The notes beneath the pieces are model-generated. The model worked only from the letters and a program-made list of their open reading frames with translations. It ran no database searches and was not told where the DNA came from. From contig CABSBF010000029.1 in assembly GCA_902475855.1 (NCBI GenBank), positions 1 to 21,829 on the forward strand: a DNA stretch of 21,829 nucleotides, given 5' to 3'. A program made the position numbers and the translations under genes. Within the stretch, counting starts at the first letter, position 1. Each line of letters begins with the position of its first letter. The DNA is from an uncultured Eubacteriales bacterium. GTDB taxonomy: Bacteria; Bacillota; Clostridia; Oscillospirales; Oscillospiraceae. Below, one piece after another: positions 15,000-21,829 of this stretch.

Positions 15000-16531
15000 T
15001 TGCAGAACTATCGTTTGGAAATCAGCCATGTGAGCAAGTCTTTTCCGGGCGTCAAGGCGCTGGATGATGTCAGCCTGCGCGTCCGTCCCGGCAGTGTTCA
15101 TGCGCTGATCGGCGAAAACGGCGCCGGCAAATCGACGCTGATGAAGTGCCTCTTCGGTATCTATCATCCGGAGGAAGGTACGATCTCGCTTGACGGCGAG
15201 GAAGTCCGGATCGGCAGCACCAATGACGCGCTCAAGCACGGCATTTCGATGATTCATCAGGAACTGGTTCCGGTTCCCTACCGCAGCGTTGCGGACAACA
15301 TCTGGATCGGACGCTATGAAACCAAGGGCCCGTTTGTCAACGAAGCCCTGATGTACAAAAAACAGAAGAACTGATTCAGGGGCTCGGCTTTCAGATTTCT
15401 CCCAAAACTCTGGCAAAAGATCTGTCCGTTTCCCAGCTTCAGGCATTGGAGATCGCAAAGGCAGTTTCTTATAACGCGCGCGTCGTCATCATGGACGAGC
15501 CGACCTCCTCTCTGACCGTTGCAGAAACAGAGCATCTGTTCAACATTATTCGGAAACTCAAGGCGGAAGGCCGTTCAATTATATACATTTCTCACAAGCT
15601 GGAGGAAATCTTTGAGATCGCGGACGAGATTACCGTACTCCGCGACGGCAAATACATCACCAGCAGTCCCATTGAGGACATGACCATAGAAAAGCTCATT
15701 GCTCTGATGGTCGGCAGAAATATGCAGGAGCGTTTCCCGCCGCAGAAAAGCAAAGTCAGCGACGACGTTGTCCTGAAAGTCGAACATCTTACCAGTGCAA
15801 ATGAGCGTTCCTTCAAGGACATCAGCTTTGAGCTGCACAAGGGCGAGATCCTTGGTCTCGGCGGCCTGGTCGGCGCGCAGAGAACCGAGCTGGTTGAATC
15901 CATCTTCGGTCTGCGCAAGATCGCGTCCGGCAAGATCAGTATGCACGGCAAAGCCGTGCGCAACCGCACGCCCAGAGAAGCCATTGCAAACGGCTTCGGC
16001 CTGCTGACCGAGGAGCGCCGCGTGACAGGCATCATCCCGATGCTCTCCGTGAAGGACAACACGCTCGTGTCCGCCTACAAGCGCTATGTAAAGAACAAGC
16101 TCCGCATCATCAGCCCCAAAAAGCTGGAGGTGCCTGTGAATGAGGTCTCCAAAAAGCTCGATGTGCGCGCGGCAAGCAATCAGGTACAGATCAAGTATCT
16201 GTCCGGCGGCAACCAGCAGAAGGTTCTGGTCGGCCGGTGGCTGCTGGCGCAGGCGAACGTTCTGATTCTCGACGAGCCGACCCGCGGTGTTGATGTCGGC
16301 GCCAAATACGAAATCTACAAGATCATGCGCGAGCTTGCCGAGGAAGGCAATGCCATCATCATGGTCTCCTCCGAAATGCCGGAGCTTCTCGGTATGTCCG
16401 ACCGGGTTCTGGTCATGTGTGAGGGCCGGATGACCGGCATTCTCGACCACGACGAGGCAACACAGGTCAATGTGATGCAGCTCGCAACCAAATTCTCACC
16501 AAAAACGGTAAAGGCAGGAAAGACAGAATGA
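15000..16531 (+). CDS. Sugar ABC transporter ATPase (RbsA/MglA type), frameshifted at an A6 tract
   Basis: This encodes a tandem two-domain ATPase of about 510 residues, normal for the family, once one base is restored. The TTG start at 15000 has GGAGG 6 bases upstream. Domain 1 has Walker A GENGAGKST (38-46) and then runs to a stop at 15372-15374. One frame back the sequence continues TEELIQGLGF, LSVSQLQALEIAKA and Walker B VVIMDEPTSSL. Domain 2 has the usual degenerate Walker A (GLVGAQRTEL), signature LSGGNQQKVLVGRWL and Walker B VLILDEPTRGVDVG. The break is at six A (15357-15362); a seventh A restores the frame. The downstream frame has no start codon with a ribosome site. It is a sequencing error, a fresh mutation or, less likely, recoding. 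The stop overlaps the permease start by four bases. Confidence 0.85.
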
Positions 16532-17526
16532 CACATTCATTGAAACAGAAAAATTTCAAAAAGCTTCTGCTGGACAAAGCGCTGGTGCTTGTGCTTCTGC
16601 TGATGATCACGGTCATCATTATCATCGAGCCGTCGTTCCTGCAGTGGCGCGTTCTTAAGGACATCTTCACCCAGTCCTCCATCAAGCTGATCTGCGCACT
16701 TGGCCTGATGTTCCCGCTGCTGCTCGGCGGCACGGACCTGGCCGGCGGCCGTCAGGTCGGTCTTGCAGCCGTCATCGTCGCGTCCATGACGCAGACCATG
16801 ACCTACGCAAGCCGCTTCTATCCGAATCTTCCGGATCTCCCCGTCATCATCCCCATTCTCATCGCGCTGGCCGTCGTCGCCGTCATCGGCCTCCTGAACG
16901 GCTTCATGATTGCAAAGCTCCGCATGGCTCCCTTCATCGCAACCTTCGGTATGTCCACCATCGTCTACGGCATCAACTGCCTGTACTTCGCGCAGGAGCC
17001 GAACCGTTCCCAGCCGATCGGCGGCATCAAGGAAAGTCTGACCATGCTCAGCAGCACGAAGATCTTCGGCATCAGCCTGCTGGTGTACATTGCCATCGTC
17101 GTGGCGGTCATCGTCTGGTTTGTTCTCAACCGCACCGTCTACGGCAAGCATCTGTACGTCGTCGGCGGCAACAAGGACGCAGCCACGGTTTCCGGCGTCA
17201 ACGTTGCGTTCATTATCATCTCCGCCTTTGTTATTGAGAGTATCCTCGTCGGCTTCGCAGGTGTTCTGGAAGTCGCAAGAACCGGCGGCGCAAACAGCGC
17301 CTACGGCAACGCCTATGAATTCGACGCGATTTCTTCCTGCGTCGTGGGCGGCGTGTCTCTTTCCGGCGGCATCGGCAAGGTCTCCGGCGCAGTGATCGGC
17401 GTCATCATCTTCACGATCATCAGCTACGGTCTGACTTTCATCGGCATGAACCCCAACTGGCAGCTCATCATCAAGGGCCTCATCATCTGCAGCGCCGTCG
17501 CTCTTGATATGCGCAAGAACGCGTAA
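16528..17526 (+). CDS. Sugar ABC transporter permease (RbsC/MglC type)
   Basis: A 332-residue integral membrane protein of the BPD_transp_2 family. After a basic N-terminus there are about eight to ten hydrophobic segments, for example ALVLVLLLMITVIIII near residues 19-34 and a long one around 110-130. The family motif GLLNGFMIAKLRMAPFIATFG marks the ATPase-coupling/cytoplasmic region. VVGGNKDAATVSGVN and AISSCVVGGVSLSGG are conserved late loops. The ATG overlaps the ATPase stop (ATGA), implying coupled translation and a homodimeric permease with this ATPase. Only one permease gene is present, as usual for this class. Confidence 0.93.
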   Translation: MTHSLKQKNFKKLLLDKALVLVLLLMITVIIIIEPSFLQWRVLKDIFTQSSIKLICALGLMFPLLLGGTDLAGGRQVGLAAVIVASMTQTMTYASRFYPNLPDLPVIIPILIALAVVAVIGLLNGFMIAKLRMAPFIATFGMSTIVYGINCLYFAQEPNRSQPIGGIKESLTMLSSTKIFGISLLVYIAIVVAVIVWFVLNRTVYGKHLYVVGGNKDAATVSGVNVAFIIISAFVIESILVGFAGVLEVARTGGANSAYGNAYEFDAISSCVVGGVSLSGGIGKVSGAVIGVIIFTIISYGLTFIGMNPNWQLIIKGLIICSAVALDMRKNA

Positions 17527-17557
17527 TCATATCCATCATCTGACAGGAGGAACCATT

Positions 17558-18439
17558 GTGAAAAAAGTTGAACTCAGCAAGCAGCTCAGTCTTTCTCGGG
17601 TCGTGCAGGGCTTCTGGCGGCTGGACGGCTGGAATATGTCCGACAAGGAACTGGCAGCTTTCATGAACGAGTGCATCGACCGCGGCGTGACCAGCTTCGA
17701 CACCGCCGAGATCTATGCCGATACGCTCTGCGAAACCCTGATGGGCCGCGCTTTCAAAGCCGATCCCACCATCCGCGGCCGCATTGAGCTGGTTTCCAAG
17801 ACCGGCATCTTCAAGGAAAACGGCTTCGGCTACTACAATACCTCTTATGACCGCGTCATGCGCTCCTGCCGCGAGAGTCTGGAGCGCCTTGGCACCGACC
17901 ACCTTGATCTCTACCTTATTCACCGTGAGGATCCCTGCCTGGACGTGTGGGAAACTGCCCGTGCCCTCAAGCAGCTCAAGAAGGACGGCCTGGTGCGCGA
18001 AGTCGGCGTTTCCAACTTCGACCCCTTCAAGTTCAATGCGCTGAATGAGGCAATGGACGGTGAGCTCGTCACCAACCAGATCGAGTGGAACCCCGTCTGC
18101 TTTGAGCATTTCAATTCCGGCATGATGGATCTTCTGACCGTGAAGAAGATCCACCCGATGATCTGGTCCCCTCTCGCCGGCGGCCGCCTCTTCACCTCGG
18201 ACGACGAAGCCTGCGTCAAGGCGCGCGCCGTTCTGGAAAAAATCGCGGAACGTCACAATACGGACGTAGCGACCGTGGTTTACGCATGGATCATGTATCA
18301 TCCCGTCGGTGCAATGCCCCTCAACGGCAGCAGCAAGCTGGCGCGTCTGGACTGCGCGATCCGCGCAACCGAACTCAAGCTCGAGCATTACGAGTGGTAT
18401 GAAATCTACGCGGCCAGCGGCCAGCAGCAGATTCGATAA
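17558..18439 (+). CDS. Aldo/keto reductase (YdjG-like position)
   Basis: A 293-residue NAD(P)H-dependent TIM-barrel oxidoreductase. The catalytic tetrad is visible: Asp48 and Tyr53 (FDTAEIYAD), Lys81 (LVSKTG) and His122 (LYLIHRED). VGVSNFDP near residue 145 and the late cofactor-binding region with PLNGSSKLARL follow. I chose GTG 17558, with AGGAGG 8 bases upstream; the longer frame from 17504 starts inside the permease gene. It could reduce an aldehyde released by an aldolase, or interconvert a sugar and its polyol. It is followed by a kinase and an aldolase, the order of E. coli ydjG-ydjH-ydjI. The substrate is unknown. Confidence 0.9.
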   Translation: MKKVELSKQLSLSRVVQGFWRLDGWNMSDKELAAFMNECIDRGVTSFDTAEIYADTLCETLMGRAFKADPTIRGRIELVSKTGIFKENGFGYYNTSYDRVMRSCRESLERLGTDHLDLYLIHREDPCLDVWETARALKQLKKDGLVREVGVSNFDPFKFNALNEAMDGELVTNQIEWNPVCFEHFNSGMMDLLTVKKIHPMIWSPLAGGRLFTSDDEACVKARAVLEKIAERHNTDVATVVYAWIMYHPVGAMPLNGSSKLARLDCAIRATELKLEHYEWYEIYAASGQQQIR

Positions 18440-18440
18440 T

Positions 18441-19385
18441 ATGGAGCGGCACTTCGACGCATTGTTCCTCGGTATGCTGAACTTTGACATCTCTGTGGCG
18501 GGCTTCGCCGCAGAGATGTGCAGCCGAAAGCAATCCTATGTCCCGCGCATTGCTCTCGGAACAGGCGGCGACGCGGTCAACTGCGCCGCCGCTTTTCAGA
18601 AGTTCGGCGGCAGCGCGGCCATCTGCGGCAGGATTGGAAACGACTTGCAGGGCAGAGTCCTGACGCAGACGCTGCAAGCATTCGGGGTAGACACGCACGC
18701 ACTTGTCACCGACCCGCAGCGCGGCACCGGAACCGTTGTAAACCTGATTCAGGCAGACAATGAGGCCTCCTATGTTGCCTCTCTCGGCGCGAATGCCGCC
18801 TTTTGCGGCGAAGACGTGCCGGATGTGCTTCTGCGGCAGGCAAAGATCGTGTGCATCAACAGTCTGTTCGGCTGCGGCGCGCTCACGGCAGACGTTCTGC
18901 GCCGAGCGCAGGCCTGCGGCGCACTGACCGCAGCAGACACGACCACTCCCCCGCCGGACGCGGCTCTGGAACAGATACTTCCCTATCTTGCGCATCTGGA
19001 CTACTTTTTGCCCAGCATGGGCGAGGCCCGGCAGCTCACCGGCGAAAACGATCCCGTCGCCGCGGCGGAGATCTTCCGCAGGCTCGGCGCGAAAAACGTC
19101 GTGATCAAGCTGGGCGGCGACGGCTGCTATTACGATACCGAAACTGCGCGCGGCCATCTGGACGGACTGCGTATCCGCCCGGTCGATTTCACCGGCTGCG
19201 GCGATAATTTTGCCGGTGCTTTTCTCGCCGCACTGACCTCCGGTCATGAGATTCTCTCCTGCGTCACGGCCGCGAACGCCGCCGGCGCACGCGCCGCCGA
19301 GGTGCTCGGTGCTGCTGCCCCTGCGTGTACGCTGGAGGAACTGGACATCTATTCTCAACAACATCAGAAAGGAAAACCGCAATGA
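18441..19385 (+). CDS. PfkB-family sugar kinase 2 (YdjH-like position)
   Basis: A 314-residue ribokinase-fold kinase, clearly diverged from kinase 1. The N-terminal motif GTGGDAVNCAAAFQKFGG (about 40-57) is intact. The C-terminal signature reads DFTGCGDNF (249-257) in place of the usual DTTGAGDxF. The catalytic Asp255 is kept, but Ala is replaced by Cys in the anion hole and Ser by Asn. ATG 18441 follows the reductase stop by one base with no strong ribosome site, so it is probably translated by re-initiation; a longer frame from 18309 overlaps the reductase gene. The stop overlaps the aldolase 2 start by four bases. Kinase 2 and aldolase 2 therefore look like a fixed functional pair. Confidence 0.87.
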   Translation: MERHFDALFLGMLNFDISVAGFAAEMCSRKQSYVPRIALGTGGDAVNCAAAFQKFGGSAAICGRIGNDLQGRVLTQTLQAFGVDTHALVTDPQRGTGTVVNLIQADNEASYVASLGANAAFCGEDVPDVLLRQAKIVCINSLFGCGALTADVLRRAQACGALTAADTTTPPPDAALEQILPYLAHLDYFLPSMGEARQLTGENDPVAAAEIFRRLGAKNVVIKLGGDGCYYDTETARGHLDGLRIRPVDFTGCGDNFAGAFLAALTSGHEILSCVTAANAAGARAAEVLGAAAPACTLEELDIYSQQHQKGKPQ

Positions 19386-20236
19386 ACATCACCATGAAGA
19401 GTCTGCTTGAATGGGCAGATGAGGAGCATTTTGCCGTCGTATCCTTCAATTACGCCGACCTCTGGACTGCGCTCGGCATCATCCGCGCCGCAGAGCGTGA
19501 GCGTGCGCCGATTATTTTGCAGCAGGTGCCGCCGGTCGTGAAGAATGTCGGGCTCGGCTATCTGAGCGGCATTGGCAAGGCGGCTGCCGAATATGCGAGT
19601 GTCCCCGTTGTTCACCATCTGGATCACAGCACCTCTCCCGCGATGTGCTTTCAGGCGATTGACGCAGGCTACGGCTCCGTGATGATCGACGGCTCTCTTG
19701 AAACGATGGAAGAAAACATCCGTCTGACAAAAACCGTCGTCCGCTACGCGCATGAGAAGGGCGTTTTCGTTGAAGGCGAAATCGGCAAAATCCGCGGCAC
19801 CTGCTGGCAGGGCATTGCCTTCAAGGAGGGTGAGGAGTTCCTTACCCGCGTGGAGGACGCGGCCGCCTTTGTCCGGGAAACGGACGTCGATGCGCTGGCT
19901 GTCGGCATCGGCAACGCGCACGGCTTCTATACGCAGGAGCCGAAGCTGAATATCCGGCGCCTGGCGGAGATCAACGAGGCAATTGACACCAAGCTGGTAT
20001 TGCACGGCGGCACAGGCATTCCCGAAGACGCCGTCCGCGATGCCATTCGCAACGGTATCAACAAGGTCAATGTCGGCACGGTCATTCTGCACAGCTATCT
20101 GGATACGCTCAAGGCCACCCTCACCGGTCTGGAAAAGTCACAGTTTAATGAGGGCGTCTTTGAAGACGCCGTGGAAGCCGTCAGTCAGGCAGCCGCCGTC
20201 TGGATCCGCAAGACGATGTCCGACCACAGAGTCTAA
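19382..20236 (+). CDS. Class II (zinc) ketose-phosphate aldolase 2 (YdjI-like position)
   Basis: A 284-residue zinc aldolase. The N-terminal SFNYADLW keeps the Asn missing from aldolase 1. Catalytic Asp81 and zinc ligand His82 are in HHLDHS, with ligands His180 (GNAHGFY) and His208 (LVLHGGTG). GYGSVMIDGS and VNVGTV form the phosphate side. Residues 137-150 (RGTCWQGIAFKEGE) differ from aldolase 1, consistent with another substrate. It starts in the kinase 2 stop (ATGA) with AAAGGA upstream and is the last gene of the operon. The expected products are DHAP plus an aldehyde. Tagatose- and fructose-bisphosphate aldolases are relatives, so the name should not be taken as substrate. Confidence 0.9.
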   Translation: MNITMKSLLEWADEEHFAVVSFNYADLWTALGIIRAAERERAPIILQQVPPVVKNVGLGYLSGIGKAAAEYASVPVVHHLDHSTSPAMCFQAIDAGYGSVMIDGSLETMEENIRLTKTVVRYAHEKGVFVEGEIGKIRGTCWQGIAFKEGEEFLTRVEDAAAFVRETDVDALAVGIGNAHGFYTQEPKLNIRRLAEINEAIDTKLVLHGGTGIPEDAVRDAIRNGINKVNVGTVILHSYLDTLKATLTGLEKSQFNEGVFEDAVEAVSQAAAVWIRKTMSDHRV

Positions 20237-20250
20237 GGCAAACTATAACA

Positions 20251-20291
20251 CCACCGGGGTGCAGAGCGCTGCGCCCCGGTGGCCGTTTTTT
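20251..20291 (+). terminator. Terminator of the sugar operon
   Basis: CCACCGGGG-GCAG pairs with CTGC-CCCCGGTGG around an AGCG loop (20251-20282, one mismatch), followed by CCG and six T (20286-20291). It is a strong rho-independent terminator 14 bases past the aldolase 2 stop and separates the locus from the chromate transporter genes. Confidence 0.93.
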
Positions 20292-20304
20292 CTGAAAAAT
20301 AGTA

Positions 20305-20333
20305 TTTACGTTTTGCCGCGCAGGTGGTAAACT
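20305..20333 (+). promoter_or_regulatory. Candidate promoter for the chromate transporter pair
   Basis: TTTACG (20305-20310) and TAAACT (20328-20333) are 17 bases apart, just after the sugar-operon terminator and 27 bases before the ATG. Both boxes are imperfect, so strength is uncertain, but a promoter is needed here because of the terminator. Confidence 0.5.
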
Positions 20334-20359
20334 AAGCAGGATGATTGGAGTGAGGAAGT

Positions 20360-20947
20360 ATGGAGCAAAAGCAGCATGGCCGGTCCAGATGGAAAACACT
20401 CTGGAAGCTGCTCTGGTCAACGCTGTACATCAGCACCTTTACCTTCGGCGGCGGCTTTGTGATTGTGACCTTTATGAAGCGAAAATTTGTCGATGAACTG
20501 CACTGGATAGACGAGCAGGAAATGCTCGATCTTGCGGCTCTGGCGCAATCCTCTCCCGGTGCGATTGCTGTCAACGCCGCGATTCTCGTCGGCTGGCGTG
20601 TGGCGGGCTTTGCGGGGATGCTGGTCGCCGTGATCGGAACGATTCTGCCGCCCATGGTCATTCTCACAGTGATCTCCTATTTTTATGCAGCCTTTGCATC
20701 AAACCGCTATGTCGCCCTGACCCTGCGCGGAATGCAGGCAGGCGTGGCCGCCGTCATTGCGGATGTAGTCTGCTCCCTTGGCAGCAATGTCCTTAAGGAG
20801 CGTTCCGCGGTGCACATCTGCGTTATGGTCGCTGCCTTTGCCGCAGGCTTTTTCCTGAAGGTCAACGTCGTCTATATTCTTCTTGCCGCCGCGCTGATCG
20901 GCATCGGCACAGAACTCCGAAAACGCAGGAAGGAGCACAAAAAATGA
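20360..20947 (+). CDS. Chromate transporter family protein, first half-size subunit
   Basis: A 195-residue membrane protein with one CHR domain. Motifs are the N-terminal FTFGGGFVIVTFMKRKFVDE and, near residue 67, AQSSPGAIAVNAAILVG. Several hydrophobic segments follow and the C-terminus is a highly charged RKRRKEHKK. Half-size CHR proteins are normally encoded as adjacent pairs that act together, probably as inverted-topology partners. Named members expel chromate, but many gut homologs have no proven substrate. A GAGG-type ribosome site precedes the ATG. The stop overlaps the next start by four bases. Confidence 0.88.
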   Translation: MEQKQHGRSRWKTLWKLLWSTLYISTFTFGGGFVIVTFMKRKFVDELHWIDEQEMLDLAALAQSSPGAIAVNAAILVGWRVAGFAGMLVAVIGTILPPMVILTVISYFYAAFASNRYVALTLRGMQAGVAAVIADVVCSLGSNVLKERSAVHICVMVAAFAAGFFLKVNVVYILLAAALIGIGTELRKRRKEHKK

Positions 20948-21513
20948 CGATCACACAGATATTGCAGCTCTTCTGGAGCTTTTTACAGGTCGGAATGTTC
21001 AGCATTGGCGGTGGCTATGCTGCCATGCCCATCATTCAGAGTCAGGTGGTCGAGCGCTATGGCTGGCTCAGCATGAGGGAATTCACGGATCTCATCACCA
21101 TAGCGGAGATGACCCCCGGTCCCATCACCGTCAACTCTGCCACCTTCGTCGGCACGCGTATCGGCGGCGCAGCCGGTGCGGCCATCGCGACGCTGGGATG
21201 TATCCTTCCCTCCTGCCTGATCGTGTCCCTTCTGGCCTATCTCTACTACCGCTACAAGACTCTTTCCATGATGCAGAGCATTCTCGGCAGTCTGCGGCCG
21301 GTCGTCGTCGCGCTCATCGCCTCCGCCGGGCTGTCCATCCTGCTGCAAGTCGCCTTCGGCGGTGCAGGGATCGCGCTAGCCAACGTGAGCTGGACAGGGC
21401 TCGCCCTCTGCGCCGTAGCCTTTGCAATCCTGCGGCGCTTCAAGTGGAATCCCATTCTGGTCATGGCGCTGTGCGGTGCCGCCGGACTGGGGCTCGGCCT
21501 GCTCTTTGAATAG
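20944..21513 (+). CDS. Chromate transporter family protein, second half-size subunit
   Basis: A 189-residue partner CHR protein. FSIGGGYAAMPIIQ near the N-terminus and AEMTPGPITVNSATFVGTRIGG near residues 55-76 align with the same motifs in the first subunit. The version here (TPGPITVN) is closer to the full-length ChrA consensus. There are about five or six hydrophobic segments. The start overlaps the upstream stop (ATGA), with AGGAG in the preceding gene's last codons, so the two are made together. No terminator with a clear U-tract follows. The transported ion is not established. Confidence 0.88.
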   Translation: MTITQILQLFWSFLQVGMFSIGGGYAAMPIIQSQVVERYGWLSMREFTDLITIAEMTPGPITVNSATFVGTRIGGAAGAAIATLGCILPSCLIVSLLAYLYYRYKTLSMMQSILGSLRPVVVALIASAGLSILLQVAFGGAGIALANVSWTGLALCAVAFAILRRFKWNPILVMALCGAAGLGLGLLFE

Positions 21514-21782
21514 AAGCAAAAAAGAACGGTGGGGAGCCTGTCAAAAAATCTATCGAACCGAAAGTTTCGGAGGGAAGGAAAGAGTGAAAGGGAACCGTCA
21601 CACCGAGCCGCAGCGAGGCGTTTCGGAGCGCAACCGCCGCGTAGCGGCGGCACTTGGCGCGGAGATGGGTTCCCTTTCGCGTTCAATAACCCGCCGCAGC
21701 GGCCAAAATTGCAAAATAGAAATACAAAATTTTTGCAATTTTGTAGGCAGCTTGTCAAAAAAGTCCCTTTGGACTGAACAGC
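21514..21782. repeat. Gene-free structured region, possible dispersed repeat
   Basis: No convincing gene lies here. The region is packed with inverted repeats: CCGAAA/TTTCGG at 21558-21570; GAAAGGGAACC (21586-21596) with GGTTCCCTTTC (21668-21678); inside that, CCGCCGC/GCGGCGG at 21634-21650; then CAAAATTGCAAAA (21704-21716) with TTTTGCAATTTTG (21731-21743). The direct repeat TGTCAAAAAA occurs at 21539-21548 and 21753-21762, bracketing the block. This could be a small non-autonomous mobile element or a structured RNA; neither is proven. Confidence 0.45.
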
Positions 21783-21783
21783 G

Positions 21784-21826
21784 CCCCATTTGTTAGACAG
21801 TATGATATAATATCTAATGGATGGGG
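21784..21826 (+). promoter_or_regulatory. Extended -10 promoter inside an inverted repeat at the right edge
   Basis: TGATATAAT (21803-21811) is a perfect extended -10. It lies in the loop of an inverted repeat: CCCCATTTGTTAGA (21784-21797) can pair over 14 positions, three of them G-U wobbles, with 21813-21826. No good -35 is seen. It probably drives a gene beyond the window; the arms could be an operator. Confidence 0.5.
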
Positions 21827-21829
21827 TGA

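Noticed and set aside
15354..15365. Programmed -1 frameshifting in the ABC ATPase
   Set aside because: In-frame codons are TAC AAA AAA CAG, not the canonical X XXY YYZ arrangement; six A is short for transcriptional slippage and no such recoding is known in this family. An indel is simpler.
15446..16531. Independent gene for the C-terminal ATPase part
   Set aside because: Its first possible start is an internal TTG without a ribosome site, in the middle of the conserved signature region.
21422..21796. Small frames in the right-hand intergenic region
   Set aside because: They translate inverted repeats and lack ribosome sites; the repeat structure explains the sequence better.
1..21829. tRNA, rRNA, CRISPR array, transposase or phage genes
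   Set aside because: Looked for on both strands by pattern; none seen. Weakly conserved small RNAs cannot be excluded without a covariance search.

Overview
The window looks like a chromosomal stretch of a GC-rich Clostridia-type Firmicute, perhaps a gut Oscillospirales relative. The evidence is strong AGGAGG ribosome binding sites, a tandem glycine riboswitch ahead of gcvT, a GcvP split into two subunits, rplM-rpsI as a separate pair, and lipoproteins with Firmicute-style signals. The taxonomy is inference. I see no rRNA, tRNA, CRISPR array or transposase gene.

Layout. (1) 1-1395, minus strand: a promoter, a small secreted protein whose signal peptide is split by a frameshift, then a lipoprotein running off the left edge. 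(2) 1562-8932, minus strand: a complete glycine cleavage operon, reading promoter, tandem glycine riboswitch with terminator, gcvT, gcvH, gcvPA, gcvPB, lplA, lpdA and a distant terminator. Most of its genes are tightly or translationally coupled. (3) 8951-9980, minus strand: rplM-rpsI with its own promoter and terminator. (4) 9904-10872, plus strand: a TtcA-type tRNA thiolation enzyme whose promoter faces the rplM promoter, ending in a terminator that serves both strands. (5) 10891-20291: a sugar-use locus. A divergent GntR/HutC regulator is followed by nine plus-strand genes: PfkB kinase 1, class II aldolase 1, sugar-binding lipoprotein, ABC ATPase (frameshifted as written), permease, aldo/keto reductase, PfkB kinase 2, class II aldolase 2, and a strong terminator. 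(6) 20305-21513: two half-size chromate-transporter (CHR) proteins. (7) 21514-21829: a gene-free region of nested inverted repeats, ending in an extended -10 promoter.

The most interesting system is region 5. A ribose/galactose-type ABC importer is encoded between two non-identical kinase-aldolase pairs, with a reductase leading the second pair. The intergenic region with the regulator carries four GTAC-centred sites, one just after the -10 of the catabolic promoter and one inside the regulator's own promoter. This suggests repression that is relieved by a phosphorylated pathway intermediate. The chemistry implied is import, possible carbonyl reduction or oxidation, phosphorylation, then retro-aldol cleavage. 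The substrate cannot be read from sequence. The reductase-kinase-aldolase order matches E. coli ydjG-ydjH-ydjI, which suggests an unusual sugar rather than simple fructose or galactose.

Two reading frames (about 1190-1205 and 15357-15362) are broken by single-base shifts. These should be checked against raw reads before either gene is called dead.
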